From DYKG01 sp964596185 (GTDB lineage: Bacteria > Muiribacteriota > Ozemobacteria > Ozemobacterales > Ozemobacteraceae), in assembly GCA_964596185.1 (NCBI GenBank), contig CAZQUE010000011.1:26440-90439 (forward strand): 64,000 nt of DNA, given 5' to 3'. The notes below the pieces were generated by a model that was not told the origin of the DNA, searched no databases, and saw only the letters and a list, made by a program, of their open reading frames with translations. This document shows positions 43,615 to 51,819 of this stretch, piece by piece; the stretch's first letter is position 1, and each line of letters opens with the position of its first letter. Position numbers and translations under genes: made by a program.

Positions 43615-44794
43615 TACGCCACTCCTCGTCAAAATCAGGTTGGCATCTTACCAGAAGATCATACCAGCACTTCATGAAAGCGTCGAGAAATCTTCTATTG
43701 GTGTCTACAAGATGCATATCCATAAAATCCAGCTTTTCAAATGATCTTGAGAAAATAAAAAAATCTTCACGCAAGCCATCATCGCTCATTTTCATCAATG
43801 GAAAATAGGCACAGGGTAAAAACCGCGCATCGAGAGCCAGGCGCTGCATTTCTGGTTTAAAGGCATTTACCAGCATTTCGATATAACGCATTCCAGATTT
43901 TGCTGCCTCTTCACAAAACCACATCAAGGTTCGCCGCAGATCACTCCCGGAAAAACGGTATCCAACGATCACCCCGTTGCCATCAAGACTGTTAAAGTTG
44001 ACGAAAATATCGGCACTGCCGTCTTTAGCGGTAAACAAAAGGTTGGGTTCGGTGAATGGGAAAAAGACCTTCAGCATCAGGTCTTTATCCTGGTAATGGT
44101 CGAACTTTTCGCGAATTTCCTGAAGATTCTCATGCAAAACAAATTCGATAGCCTTGCCCATTTTGCGGGGATCCTGCGGTTCAATATCAATAATCTCAGG
44201 CTCATCCTGCAAATTCAGTTCATCTTTAACAACTTTGAAGAAGTCGACTACTTCAGGAATCAATTTTGGTGAGGTTCTTCTAAATTCAAGACTTTGCTGA
44301 CGAAAATAAATTTCAAGCCCGTGCGTTTCAAATGATTCGACCTTGCGCACATTGGGGAAAATACCCATCGGCAGAAAACCTAAATGTTCGAGAACTACTT
44401 GCGGAGCGAAGCTTACCGTTCGGGTAGTTGCATAAATCACATCGCAGGTTCTGGTCTTTTCGGTCAGCATTTTTAAACCATGCTTAACCATGGTGCGCAT
44501 TACATCCTGACCGCGGAATTCGCCAAGAACTGCAGCGGCATAGGACTTTCCAATCTTGTTTACCGGGTCTATCGTAAAAATGACTGACCCGACGAGTCTT
44601 TCACCGATATGAGCCAGGGTCCAGAAATAGTTCGGGTCTTCAACTTTTTTGGCGATTATTTCAGGTTGCGCTACTTCGGGAAGGGTGTATTTGCCTTTGT
44701 AGACCTTTATGTAAAGATCAATGATTGCATCTATATCTTTTGCGGTCGCAGGCTGAAAAACGACCTCTCTTTTGTCCTGTAGGACCAGGCGCAT
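43607..44794 (-). CDS. GNAT acyltransferase with C-terminal extension
   Basis: A 395-residue protein. The N-terminal GNAT domain (about 10-170) shows the acyl-CoA pyrophosphate loop in VLGEFRGQDVMRTMVKHG and the strand pattern LVGSVIFTIDP. A second domain (about 185-395, including VNFNSLDGNGVIVGYRF and RYIEMLVNAFKPEMQRLAL) resembles a second, degenerate GNAT fold. The start was set at ATG 44794 after GGGGGAAGG. As first gene of the operon it may acylate the product, or accept the acyl group, of the LuxE and LuxC enzymes. The promoter is described at 44847-44875. Confidence 0.78.
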   Translation of the reverse strand: MRLVLQDKREVVFQPATAKDIDAIIDLYIKVYKGKYTLPEVAQPEIIAKKVEDPNYFWTLAHIGERLVGSVIFTIDPVNKIGKSYAAAVLGEFRGQDVMRTMVKHGLKMLTEKTRTCDVIYATTRTVSFAPQVVLEHLGFLPMGIFPNVRKVESFETHGLEIYFRQQSLEFRRTSPKLIPEVVDFFKVVKDELNLQDEPEIIDIEPQDPRKMGKAIEFVLHENLQEIREKFDHYQDKDLMLKVFFPFTEPNLLFTAKDGSADIFVNFNSLDGNGVIVGYRFSGSDLRRTLMWFCEEAAKSGMRYIEMLVNAFKPEMQRLALDARFLPCAYFPLMKMSDDGLREDFFIFSRSFEKLDFMDMHLVDTNRRFLDAFMKCWYDLLVRCQPDFDEEWRIG

Positions 44795-44823
44795 GAGCCT
44801 TCCCCCTTTGCCGCAGCTTAAAA

Positions 44824-44875
44824 ACTGACAATATACCTGCATGGTCAGTATACTCACAGAAATACGACAAGTCAA
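44824..44875 (-). promoter_or_regulatory. Strong promoter of the GNAT-LuxE-LuxC operon with inverted repeat
   Basis: On the minus strand TTGACT (44870-44875), 17 bases, TATACT (44847-44852): five of six matches in each hexamer. An inverted repeat ACTGAC (44824-44829) / GTCAGT (44844-44849) overlaps the -10 and the predicted transcription start, a likely repressor site. Confidence 0.65.
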
Positions 44876-44974
44876 GACAGCCCCGCCGGACAAGATAAGA
44901 CAAAACGGGCATTGGAATTGTCAGGTTTTTCCCAAAAAGAACCTCTAAGACGATTCTAATTTGGCGTCAATTAT

Positions 44975-45466
44975 TCATTCATCAAGGTTTTCGACGAAAC
45001 CTTCAATTTTCCACTCGCCCTCGATTTCAACATTGGTACTGAAATGGCGACCGGAGCTTTCTCTAATGGTTTCTTTATAACGTGCACGGCATGAGACCTT
45101 TTTTTTCTGAATCCCCCCACTCTTTTCCTGCCAATGCCCAATCGACTCTATTTCCAGCTCGCTTGAGCCAAGGGTTTTAACCTTCACTTCACACCAGGCA
45201 ACCGCCCTTCCATACTGTATTTTAGAAGTTTTAAATTCCCAGGAGGGGCCTTTTTTGGCTATGATCTCGGTAATTCGCATCGGCTTTATAATTACCAGCG
45301 CTTCATGCAATCCTTGCTGAGTAATATTGATCAATTGAAGACGCCCGACATTTCTATGACTGTCATTTCCAGTATTTCGAGACATAAAAATGAGGGAAGA
45401 ACCAAGAATGGTAGCGACGAGAATGAACCCCAGAACCATGGGAATTGCCATGCCTCTTGTGCTCAT
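44975..45466 (-). CDS. PilX-like minor pilin
   Basis: A 163-residue protein with a very short N-terminus, then RGMAIPMVLGFILVATILGSSLIFMSRN (residues 4-31), resembling PilX/GspK-type proteins. These carry a related hydrophobic helix with G/A-x-A-x-P in place of the classic GFTLVE. The rest is beta-rich with a conserved-looking C (VSCRARYKE). It is the last gene of a three-gene minor-pilin operon and overlaps the preceding one by four bases. Minor pilins of this set prime assembly of type IV pili or type II pseudopili. Confidence 0.72.
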   Translation of the reverse strand: MSTRGMAIPMVLGFILVATILGSSLIFMSRNTGNDSHRNVGRLQLINITQQGLHEALVIIKPMRITEIIAKKGPSWEFKTSKIQYGRAVAWCEVKVKTLGSSELEIESIGHWQEKSGGIQKKKVSCRARYKETIRESSGRHFSTNVEIEGEWKIEGFVENLDE

Positions 45467-45915
45467 GGCAAATTCCAGACATGAACAGCAGAAAGAACCG
45501 AAACTTTGCGACTCGAAACGACAATTTCAACCAAGCCCGGAGAGAACCTTGAAAAAGCCATCATTTCAGCTTGTTCCAGCACAATTTTCTTGCTTCTATC
45601 TGCGAATCTGGTTCGCACAACCTGACCTTTGGAAAACTCATAGCCGATCTGGTTGCCCTCTTTATCGTAAAAAACCAGACTTTCAGAACGTGCGTCAGAA
45701 GAAGGCACAACTACCTCCCTGGCAGAGCGCAACTCTGAATCAAGATGAAGCAACAATCGCTCTATTTCTGCTGCAGCAGCTGCTTTCCCATCACTGCGCA
45801 TAAAAGTCCGACGAACAAAAGAATACATAGAGCTGACCACGATTATCAGTCCAGAGAAAAGAACGACGCAGACCATTATCTCTGCGAGCGTAAAAGCCTT
45901 TTTGCCCTTGTTCAT
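45463..45915 (-). CDS. Minor prepilin (PilW/GspJ-like)
   Basis: A 150-residue prepilin. The cleavage site is KKAFTLAEIMV: Ala stands where Gly is usual at -1, followed by FTLAE with Glu at +5. A hydrophobic helix follows (VCVVLFSGLIIVVSSMYSF). The later pattern of an acidic helix (AEIERLLLHLDSELRSAREVV) followed by short strands is typical of the PulJ/GspJ/PilW group. It overlaps its neighbours by one base at its start and four at its end. Ala at -1 is accepted by some prepilin peptidases, so processing is likely. Confidence 0.82.
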   Translation of the reverse strand: MNKGKKAFTLAEIMVCVVLFSGLIIVVSSMYSFVRRTFMRSDGKAAAAAEIERLLLHLDSELRSAREVVVPSSDARSESLVFYDKEGNQIGYEFSKGQVVRTRFADRSKKIVLEQAEMMAFSRFSPGLVEIVVSSRKVSVLSAVHVWNLP

Positions 45916-46436
45916 TAGCGATAACTCTCTTTTCTCACAAATTTCCAGGGCAAGACCTCGATGCTGCCGTTTAACTCAAGGTTTTGCTCTTTTCCTTCAG
46001 CATGCCAGCTCACCGTCACCTTAACCATCCGAACTCCGCGAGAGCCTGAAAAGTCGACAAGAATTTTGAAGGGACTCAATTCCTCGTATAATGGAGAGTC
46101 TTTATCAATAGGCTTATCTGGACCATGAACATTATTGAAGAATCTTGTATTTGAGCGATCGAAGAAAGAATATGAGCCAAACTTTACCGGCGTAACCTCA
46201 AAGCGCCAGGGATAAGAATCAGCGGCGCGAGGAAACCGGGTAACCTCGGCCCTGAGAGACTCAAGAACCGCATGCGCCATAAACTGGGCCTGAACGCGAT
46301 GAACACTGGAACCGATGTTTCTCGACGCGAACGAAAACATGGCAATGATCGGACCAATAGTAAAAGCCAGGATCGTTGTAGCTACCAGAATTTCCACCAG
46401 AGTTATTCCGGCTGAATTCCGGCTCTTGATTTTCAT
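45915..46436 (-). CDS. Minor prepilin (PilV/GspI-like)
   Basis: A 173-residue prepilin, first gene of the minor-pilin operon. The cleavage motif is AGITLVEILVATTILAFTIG (cut after Gly, Glu at +5). The following segment (QAQFMAHAVLESLRAEV) is the A-x-x-x-LE pattern found in GspI/PilV proteins. The promoter region at 46481-46577 is shared with the divergent iorA gene. Together with the genes at 45463 and 44975 it makes an I/V-J/W-K/X-like set. Which system it serves cannot be decided, since no pilus motor or secretin gene is in the window. Confidence 0.85.
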   Translation of the reverse strand: MKIKSRNSAGITLVEILVATTILAFTIGPIIAMFSFASRNIGSSVHRVQAQFMAHAVLESLRAEVTRFPRAADSYPWRFEVTPVKFGSYSFFDRSNTRFFNNVHGPDKPIDKDSPLYEELSPFKILVDFSGSRGVRMVKVTVSWHAEGKEQNLELNGSIEVLPWKFVRKESYR

Positions 46437-46480
46437 CTAAAACACCTTCGTTGATTCAACTTGTTGCTATTTTCAAGCTC

Positions 46481-46577
46481 ATTATAACATGAGGTTCAAC
46501 TCATTTGCCCTATTTAATGGCCAGACCGGTCTAACAGGTTATATGTTGAACCAAAATCCTTATTTCATGTTATAAAT
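46481..46577. promoter_or_regulatory. Divergent promoter region with mirrored elements
   Basis: Left, minus strand: extended -10 TGTTATAAT (core at 46481-46486) towards the minor pilins. Right, plus strand: TTGAAC (46546-46551), 19 bases, TATAAA (46571-46576) towards iorA. TTATAACATGA and GGTTCAAC on the left reappear inverted on the right. A perfect palindrome AGACCGGTCT (46523-46532) lies at the midpoint. Confidence 0.55.
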
Positions 46578-46657
46578 ACAGAAATGATTTTTTCTGGAAT
46601 CAAGACTGAACCGAATTCTTTGCAAAAAGCCATTATCTGCGAGCATCGGAGAAAATA

Positions 46658-48556
46658 ATGAAAAAACTTGGTGAAATTATTCTAAATTCTCAAGCCACAA
46701 CCGAAATCGTCATGGGTAACACTGCCGTTGTCAGGGCGATGATTGAGGCAGGGACCAGGGTCGTAACCTCTTACCCTGGTTCGCCAACTCCTGAAATAGC
46801 TTCAACCATAGCTGAAATTCCACTGGAAAAGCGACCTTTCTATTTTGAATTTTCAACAAATGAAAAGGTCGCAACTGAGGTTGCCTATGGTGCGGCAGTT
46901 AATGGGCACCTTTCAACGGTTTTCTTCAAGAGCGTCGGTTTGAATGTTGCTGCCGACACCTTTGTTCAACTCAGCCTCATGCCAATGCCTGGTGGAATGG
47001 TGGTTATTCTTGGTGATGATCCGGGTGCCAATTCTTCACAGAATGAACAGGACAATCGACACATCGCCAGAATGGCTTACACGCCAATTCTTGAACCGGC
47101 CAACCCCGAAGAAGTTTATCATTTTTACCTGGAAGCTGCCCGAATTTCAAAAGAACTGCAAATGCCGGTAATTCTACGCCTAACGACGCATGTCTGCCAT
47201 GCCAAGCAAAAAGTCAGCTTCAAAAGCTTTCAGCCAACCGACTATGATTTCAAATCAAAATTTGACGTCAAAAACGGTCCCTACATGCCATTGACTCGCC
47301 TCGTCTACCCGATGAAAAGACGCGCCATACAGAACCTTGGCAAGGTGGCTGCCATGAGCGAAATCTGTCAGCTTAACACCGAGATCGACAATAAAAGCCG
47401 GCGCGGCATAATAACCTTTGGCCTGCCGTATCTTTCTCTTCTCGATGCCCTGGTTGAAACCGCTGAAAAGCCGGACTTACTCAAGCTCGCATTCGTCTAC
47501 CCACTGGCACGTCATCGAATCATCGAGTTTCTAAGTAAACATGAAGAGGTTTTCGTATTGGAAGAACTCGACGATCTGATAGAATCTGAAGTTAAACGAA
47601 TCGCCTTTGAAGAAGGTATCAAGGTCAAGATTTTCGGCAAGCCTGACGCTGAAGCCTGGATCGGCGAATATTCTGCCGACAAAGTTGCAGCGCTGCTTAA
47701 CCAGGTATGGCCAGGCATGATATCGGCTTCCCGCCATCAAACAAACAAAACCTGCGAGATTCCGGCGCGGCCGGCCCAGATGTGCCCTGGTTGTGGTCAT
47801 CGCAGCGCCTTCTTTGCCGTAAAGCAGGCTCTTGCAGAGCATGACATCAAAGTTGCGGATATCGGCTGCCATACTCTCGGTTTCATGCCGCCTTACAACA
47901 TGGGCGAACTGCTGATGTGCATGGGTGCCTCTACAGGTGTCGGTGCAGGACTCGCCCTTAAAAACCAGAATCGCAAAGTTCTTTGCTTTCTCGGCGACTC
48001 AACCTTTTTTCATGCCGGTTTACCAGGTATTGTCAATGCAGTTTTCAACAAGCACAATATAACCCTGGTTGTCATGGAAAATGGCACTACCGCCATGACG
48101 GGGCATCAGGATCACGCAGCCAGCGGCCGCAACTTCAACGAGATTACTGAAAAGATTCCCGTTCGCCAGGTTCTTGAAGGCCTGGGAGTTAAACATATTT
48201 TTGAAGTAGATACCTACCAGCAGGCTAAGTTGACCGACATGGTAAAACAGGCACTTGAAATAAATGAATTCAGCGTTGTAATCGCCCGGCACCCCTGTAT
48301 GCTGAAGCTTACCCGCGAACAGAGGCGCAAGTCTGGCTATAAGGCGAGAAAAGTCTCGATCGACCAGCAAAAATGTGACAAAAAACATGTCTGTGTCGAA
48401 AAGTTTGCCTGCCCAACCTTCATTCTCAATGAAGATGGCAGCATTGACGTCAACCCCGACCTGTGCATCGGCGATGGCTCATGTCTGCAAACCTGCCCGA
48501 GCAAGGCGATCAATCGCCCCGAAAGTGCCGATAAGGCCGAAAAAACAGGAGATTAA
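46658..48556 (+). CDS. iorA: Indolepyruvate:ferredoxin oxidoreductase alpha subunit
   Basis: With IorB, oxidatively decarboxylates aryl pyruvates from aromatic amino acids to aryl-acetyl-CoA, reducing ferredoxin. The 632 residues are the family length. Order: pyruvate-oxidoreductase pyrimidine-binding domain (VTSYPGSPTPEI), transketolase-like linker, TPP-binding domain (MCPGCGHRS, LGDSTFFHAG, ENGTTAMTGHQDH), C-terminal ferredoxin domain. In the ferredoxin part both cluster motifs lack one expected Cys: KCDKKHVC (Lys for Cys) and CIGDGSC (Asp for Cys). GGAG precedes the ATG. It is transcribed with iorB and suggests anaerobic amino acid fermentation. Confidence 0.93.
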   Translation: MKKLGEIILNSQATTEIVMGNTAVVRAMIEAGTRVVTSYPGSPTPEIASTIAEIPLEKRPFYFEFSTNEKVATEVAYGAAVNGHLSTVFFKSVGLNVAADTFVQLSLMPMPGGMVVILGDDPGANSSQNEQDNRHIARMAYTPILEPANPEEVYHFYLEAARISKELQMPVILRLTTHVCHAKQKVSFKSFQPTDYDFKSKFDVKNGPYMPLTRLVYPMKRRAIQNLGKVAAMSEICQLNTEIDNKSRRGIITFGLPYLSLLDALVETAEKPDLLKLAFVYPLARHRIIEFLSKHEEVFVLEELDDLIESEVKRIAFEEGIKVKIFGKPDAEAWIGEYSADKVAALLNQVWPGMISASRHQTNKTCEIPARPAQMCPGCGHRSAFFAVKQALAEHDIKVADIGCHTLGFMPPYNMGELLMCMGASTGVGAGLALKNQNRKVLCFLGDSTFFHAGLPGIVNAVFNKHNITLVVMENGTTAMTGHQDHAASGRNFNEITEKIPVRQVLEGLGVKHIFEVDTYQQAKLTDMVKQALEINEFSVVIARHPCMLKLTREQRRKSGYKARKVSIDQQKCDKKHVCVEKFACPTFILNEDGSIDVNPDLCIGDGSCLQTCPSKAINRPESADKAEKTGD

Positions 48557-48559
48557 ACG

Positions 48560-49138
48560 ATGAAAAATTTCAATATTTATCTTTGCGGTGTCGGTGGACA
48601 GGGAATTGGCCTGATAAGTGAAATAATGCTGCGGGCAGCCGATCGGGCTGGAATGAATGCTATCGGCGTCGACACCCACGGACTGGCCCAACGTGGCGGC
48701 ATTGTTGCTTCGCAAATCCGCATAGGCAAACAGGTTCATTCTCCCCTGGTCGTTCCCAAAACTGCAGATTTGGTGGTTTCCCTCGAAAGAACCGAGGCAA
48801 TCCGCGGTGCATCCGAGTATTTAAAACCTGATGGAACCCTGATATATTTCGATGCCCGCTGGCAGCCGCTACCTGTGCGACTGGGCAAGGCCAAAGAGAT
48901 TACTGCCGAAAATGTTAAGGAATTTTGTGAAAATAATTCTTTCAAACTGATTCGAATTTCTTCAGAAGATTTACCTGATCCGCGAATGCAAAATATTGCA
49001 CTACTGGCTGGAATTTGCCGAAATGCCCTGGTCTCAGGAGTTGAAGCCAGGCATTATGAAGAAGCGATGAATGACCTGATGTCAGGTGTCATGCTCGAAA
49101 ACAACCTAAAACTGTTTCGAACCGCCATTGCCGGCTAA
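48560..49138 (+). CDS. iorB: Indolepyruvate:ferredoxin oxidoreductase beta subunit
   Basis: The 192-residue gamma-type subunit of the 2-oxoacid oxidoreductase, forming the catalytic complex with IorA and binding the CoA moiety region. The family pattern is clear: NIYLCGVGGQGIGLISEIMLRAA, GVDTHGLAQRGGIVASQIRIG and VVSLERTEAIRGASEYL. It starts three bases after the iorA stop, with AGGAGAT as ribosome site. It is complete and of normal length. No phenylacetate-CoA synthetase partner lies alongside, although a PaaK-like domain is encoded in the LuxC fusion at 39884. Confidence 0.94.
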   Translation: MKNFNIYLCGVGGQGIGLISEIMLRAADRAGMNAIGVDTHGLAQRGGIVASQIRIGKQVHSPLVVPKTADLVVSLERTEAIRGASEYLKPDGTLIYFDARWQPLPVRLGKAKEITAENVKEFCENNSFKLIRISSEDLPDPRMQNIALLAGICRNALVSGVEARHYEEAMNDLMSGVMLENNLKLFRTAIAG

Positions 49139-49214
49139 TTTTTCCAGTGTAGTTCAAATTCGATGATTTGAAACCTGCTATTAAGTGTCTACAAATATCA
49201 CAAAAGGAATGAAT

Positions 49215-49934
49215 ATGCGTTTGCCTTCAATTACATTTTTGATTTTTTTATTTTTGATTTTTCTGGCACATCATGCCTGCTTTGCTCAGACAGATCTCAA
49301 TTCCAGTAACAAGAACCCAGTCACGATCGCAATTGATCCGGGGCACCCTTCTGAAACCAGTCGAGGCTGTGCTCACCATGGCCTCACTGAACTGCAAATT
49401 GTCTGGAACGTCGCTCTGAAGCTTGAAAGACTCATAAAAACCGATCCTTCCCTAAAAAGTATAAAAACAAAAAACGAAGTTGATCAGACGGTAACTAACC
49501 GCCGCCGGGCTGAAATCGCCAATGAAGCTAAAGCCGCACTTATGGTCAGACTTCACTGTGATTCAGGCAAAGGCACAGGCTGCACAGTCTATTACCCTGA
49601 CCAGCAGGGAACGACTCAAGGAGTGACCGGACCATCTCTGGAGGTCATTGCCGCAAGTGCTATCGCCGCAGAATACATGCAGCAGGGCCTGGCCGAAACT
49701 CTGGGCAATAAACTTATGCTTAATCCGATCAAAACCGATTCAGTTACTTATGTTGGCTCAAAACAGGGTGCACTGACAGGGTCGATTTTTTCAGAGGTTC
49801 CAGCTCTGGTGGTTGAAATGGTTTACCTCAACAATGCCAGTGATGCGGCATTTATCGGCGATGCTGCCAATCAGGAGCTAATTGCCCATGGTATATACAA
49901 AGGCATCAGAAAGTTTATCGACCGCAAAAAATAG
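49215..49934 (+). CDS. Secreted N-acetylmuramoyl-L-alanine amidase (Amidase_3)
   Basis: A 239-residue zinc amidase with a signal peptide (1-24) and one catalytic domain. Ligands: AIDPGHPSETSRG (His), the Glu of GLTELQ, VRLHCDSG (His); catalytic Glu in VVEMVYLNN. Compared with the amidase at 3681 it lacks AMIN and linker domains, so it is unlikely to be targeted in the same way. The start ATG 49215 has AAAGGA six bases upstream; earlier in-frame starts at 49185 and 49209 fit less well. It stands between iorB and the MFS gene, probably as an independent unit. Confidence 0.88.
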   Translation: MRLPSITFLIFLFLIFLAHHACFAQTDLNSSNKNPVTIAIDPGHPSETSRGCAHHGLTELQIVWNVALKLERLIKTDPSLKSIKTKNEVDQTVTNRRRAEIANEAKAALMVRLHCDSGKGTGCTVYYPDQQGTTQGVTGPSLEVIAASAIAAEYMQQGLAETLGNKLMLNPIKTDSVTYVGSKQGALTGSIFSEVPALVVEMVYLNNASDAAFIGDAANQELIAHGIYKGIRKFIDRKK

Positions 49935-49975
49935 AAGCAAGCTCAGACAAAGCTGGATAATTCCATCAGCCTGAT

Positions 49976-50002
49976 GTATTGTGTCACAAAATGACACAAT
50001 AC
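49976..50002 (+). promoter_or_regulatory. 11-bp inverted repeat across the MFS start codon
   Basis: GTATTGTGTCA (49976-49986) and TGACACAATAC (49992-50002) are perfect complements separated by CAAAA. The ATG of the MFS gene begins at 49991, inside the repeat. It may be an operator for a dimeric regulator or an RNA hairpin that hides the start. Confidence 0.6.
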
Positions 50003-51178
50003 ACACAACACAAAACAGAATCAACTCCCCAAAACGGCTCTGGGCACGTATTAACTATAGCCTTCGGGCATATGGCCCATGACACCTACTCGGCATTTCT
50101 CGGGCCGATGCTGCCTTTTCTCATCGAAAAGCTGGGGCTGAGTCTTGCAGCTGCAGGTTTGCTCGATGTTATACGTCGCATTCCCTCGATGTTAACGCCT
50201 TTGATCGGCTTTCTTGCCGATCGCATGAATTTCAAGCTCATTGTCATTTCAACACCTGCAGTTACTGCGCTCAGCATGAGCCTGCTCGGTATTGCTACCA
50301 ACTATTTCAGCCTTGCTTTGCTAATTTTTATTGCCGGAATCAGCGCGGCCTTGTTTCACATTCCATCGCCAGTCATCATCAAAAAGGTTGCTCCGAAAAG
50401 GATTGCCAGCGGCATGGGCTACTATATGTTTGGCGGCGAACTTGCGCGAACGCTAGGTCCGTTATTCATAACCGCGGCAATTGCTGAATGGGGCCTGGAT
50501 GGATCCCTCAAAACACTTCCACCCGGTTTGATTGCCTCAGCAATTTTATTCTACAAACTCAAGGATTTGCGGCTCGATCCACCAGTCAGAAAAAAACAGG
50601 ATTCCGTTTTCGGCAATTCATCCAAAAAGGCTTTATTCTCCTTTTTCATGGGCATTGCCGGCTTTCTATTGTTCCAGGCCGGCCTTAAAGCAGCAATGAC
50701 AGTTTTTTTAACAACTTTTTTACTTCAAAAAGGCTCATCGATCTGGTTTGCCGGGATTGCCCTCTCAGTTCTGCAACTAGCGGGAGCTGTCAGCACCATA
50801 TTTACAGGCCATCTTGCCGAAAGATTCGGTTGTCGAAAAATTCTGCTGATGGCTGCTACCATGACACCGTTGTCAGCATATCTATTTTTGCAATTTCAAG
50901 AATTTCAAATCGCCACTTTAATTATTCTTGGCACATTTCTGTTTATGCCGGGACCAGTTATTCTTACCCTGGTGCAGAAAGTTGAATCCGATCGACCGGC
51001 ATTCGTAAATAGCCTATACATGACAACAACTTTCACAATAAGTGCCATCATGACCTATGTGGTTGGTTACGCCGGAGACATTAACGGTTTGGCGGCAACC
51101 ATGAAATTGTTCACCGGCATATCTTTTCTATCATTGCCAATAGCTTTTCTAATGAAATCAAACTCAGCCAGTGGCTAA
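49991..51178 (+). CDS. MFS exporter, fosmidomycin-resistance (Fsr) type
   Basis: A 395-residue major facilitator with about 12 membrane helices. The start of the fold, LTIAFGHMAHDTYSAFLGPMLP, and RRIPSMLTPLIGFLADR (loop 2-3, family motif A variant) match the Fsr group, which exports fosmidomycin in E. coli and probably other substrates elsewhere. The natural substrate is unknown. The ATG at 49991 lies in a perfect inverted repeat and has no clear ribosome site; a TTG at 49979 is in frame. The gene appears to be transcribed alone. No regulator gene is adjacent. Confidence 0.85.
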   Translation: MTQYTQHKTESTPQNGSGHVLTIAFGHMAHDTYSAFLGPMLPFLIEKLGLSLAAAGLLDVIRRIPSMLTPLIGFLADRMNFKLIVISTPAVTALSMSLLGIATNYFSLALLIFIAGISAALFHIPSPVIIKKVAPKRIASGMGYYMFGGELARTLGPLFITAAIAEWGLDGSLKTLPPGLIASAILFYKLKDLRLDPPVRKKQDSVFGNSSKKALFSFFMGIAGFLLFQAGLKAAMTVFLTTFLLQKGSSIWFAGIALSVLQLAGAVSTIFTGHLAERFGCRKILLMAATMTPLSAYLFLQFQEFQIATLIILGTFLFMPGPVILTLVQKVESDRPAFVNSLYMTTTFTISAIMTYVVGYAGDINGLAATMKLFTGISFLSLPIAFLMKSNSASG

Positions 51179-51283
51179 TTTTTTGAAACTCTGTATTTCT
51201 GAAATTACAGCATTGAAAAATGGCCTTAAAATGTCGTAAATATTTTTAGCACTTTGTTTATTAACCAATCTGGAAGAAAAAGA

Positions 51284-51748
51284 ATGCAAAGAATCAAGGC
51301 AAAAGTTTCAACTCTGTTTTTTTTAACCTTTTTGATGTCAGTTATTGTCAGCGCCGAAGATTTGACGAATATTGGCGAAATCATTGCCGAATCTCATATA
51401 AAAGCCAATCTGGTCGAACAAACAGATTTTGAACGAGTTTTAACCAGAGATCTTGAAAGTTATTTCAGCGAAATATTTGAAACTCCGGTTACAGTTGAAT
51501 TTGAAATGCTGCGCAACATACCAACCCAAAGCGGGGTATCACTGCCCAAATTTTATCTCTGGGTTATTTTGAAAAATGGTCAAACGACATTCGAAAAAGG
51601 CGCAGTAAGGGTTGCCTCAATTAACCGAAAATTCTTTGAAATTACTGATTTCTTGAGTATCGATGAGATAAGACTCAATCCTGACAAGATTTCCATGATT
51701 TTTCCAGGTCCTGTTTGCGAAAAGATCCTGTCAAAAGTTTGCAATTAA
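51284..51748 (+). CDS. Small secreted protein of unknown function
   Basis: A 154-residue protein with a signal peptide (about 1-24, ending VIVSA/EDL) and a mixed alpha/beta mature part (EQTDFERVLTRDLESYF, VTVEFEMLRNIPTQSG, YLWVILKNGQTTFEKGAVRVASI). Only one Cys pair is seen at the extreme C-terminus (VCEKILSKVCN). The start at ATG 51284 follows GGAAG. Gaps on both sides are short, so it may be co-transcribed with the CHASE2 gene. No family recognised. Confidence 0.6.
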   Translation: MQRIKAKVSTLFFLTFLMSVIVSAEDLTNIGEIIAESHIKANLVEQTDFERVLTRDLESYFSEIFETPVTVEFEMLRNIPTQSGVSLPKFYLWVILKNGQTTFEKGAVRVASINRKFFEITDFLSIDEIRLNPDKISMIFPGPVCEKILSKVCN

Positions 51749-51819
51749 ATTATTTTGTTAATAACGGATTTTGGGTTAATTTTAACTTATAGATAAAATC
51801 CGGGCATTTGAAGGCAAAC

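Noticed and set aside
42487..44794. Bioluminescence operon.
   Set aside because: LuxC- and LuxE-like enzymes are present but there is no luciferase (luxA/luxB) or luxD, and the reductase is fused to a PaaK-like domain.
51768..51802. GGATTTT / AAAATCC inverted repeat before the CHASE2 gene, as a terminator.
   Set aside because: A/T-rich stem with a long loop and no T run; not distinguishable from chance in this base composition.
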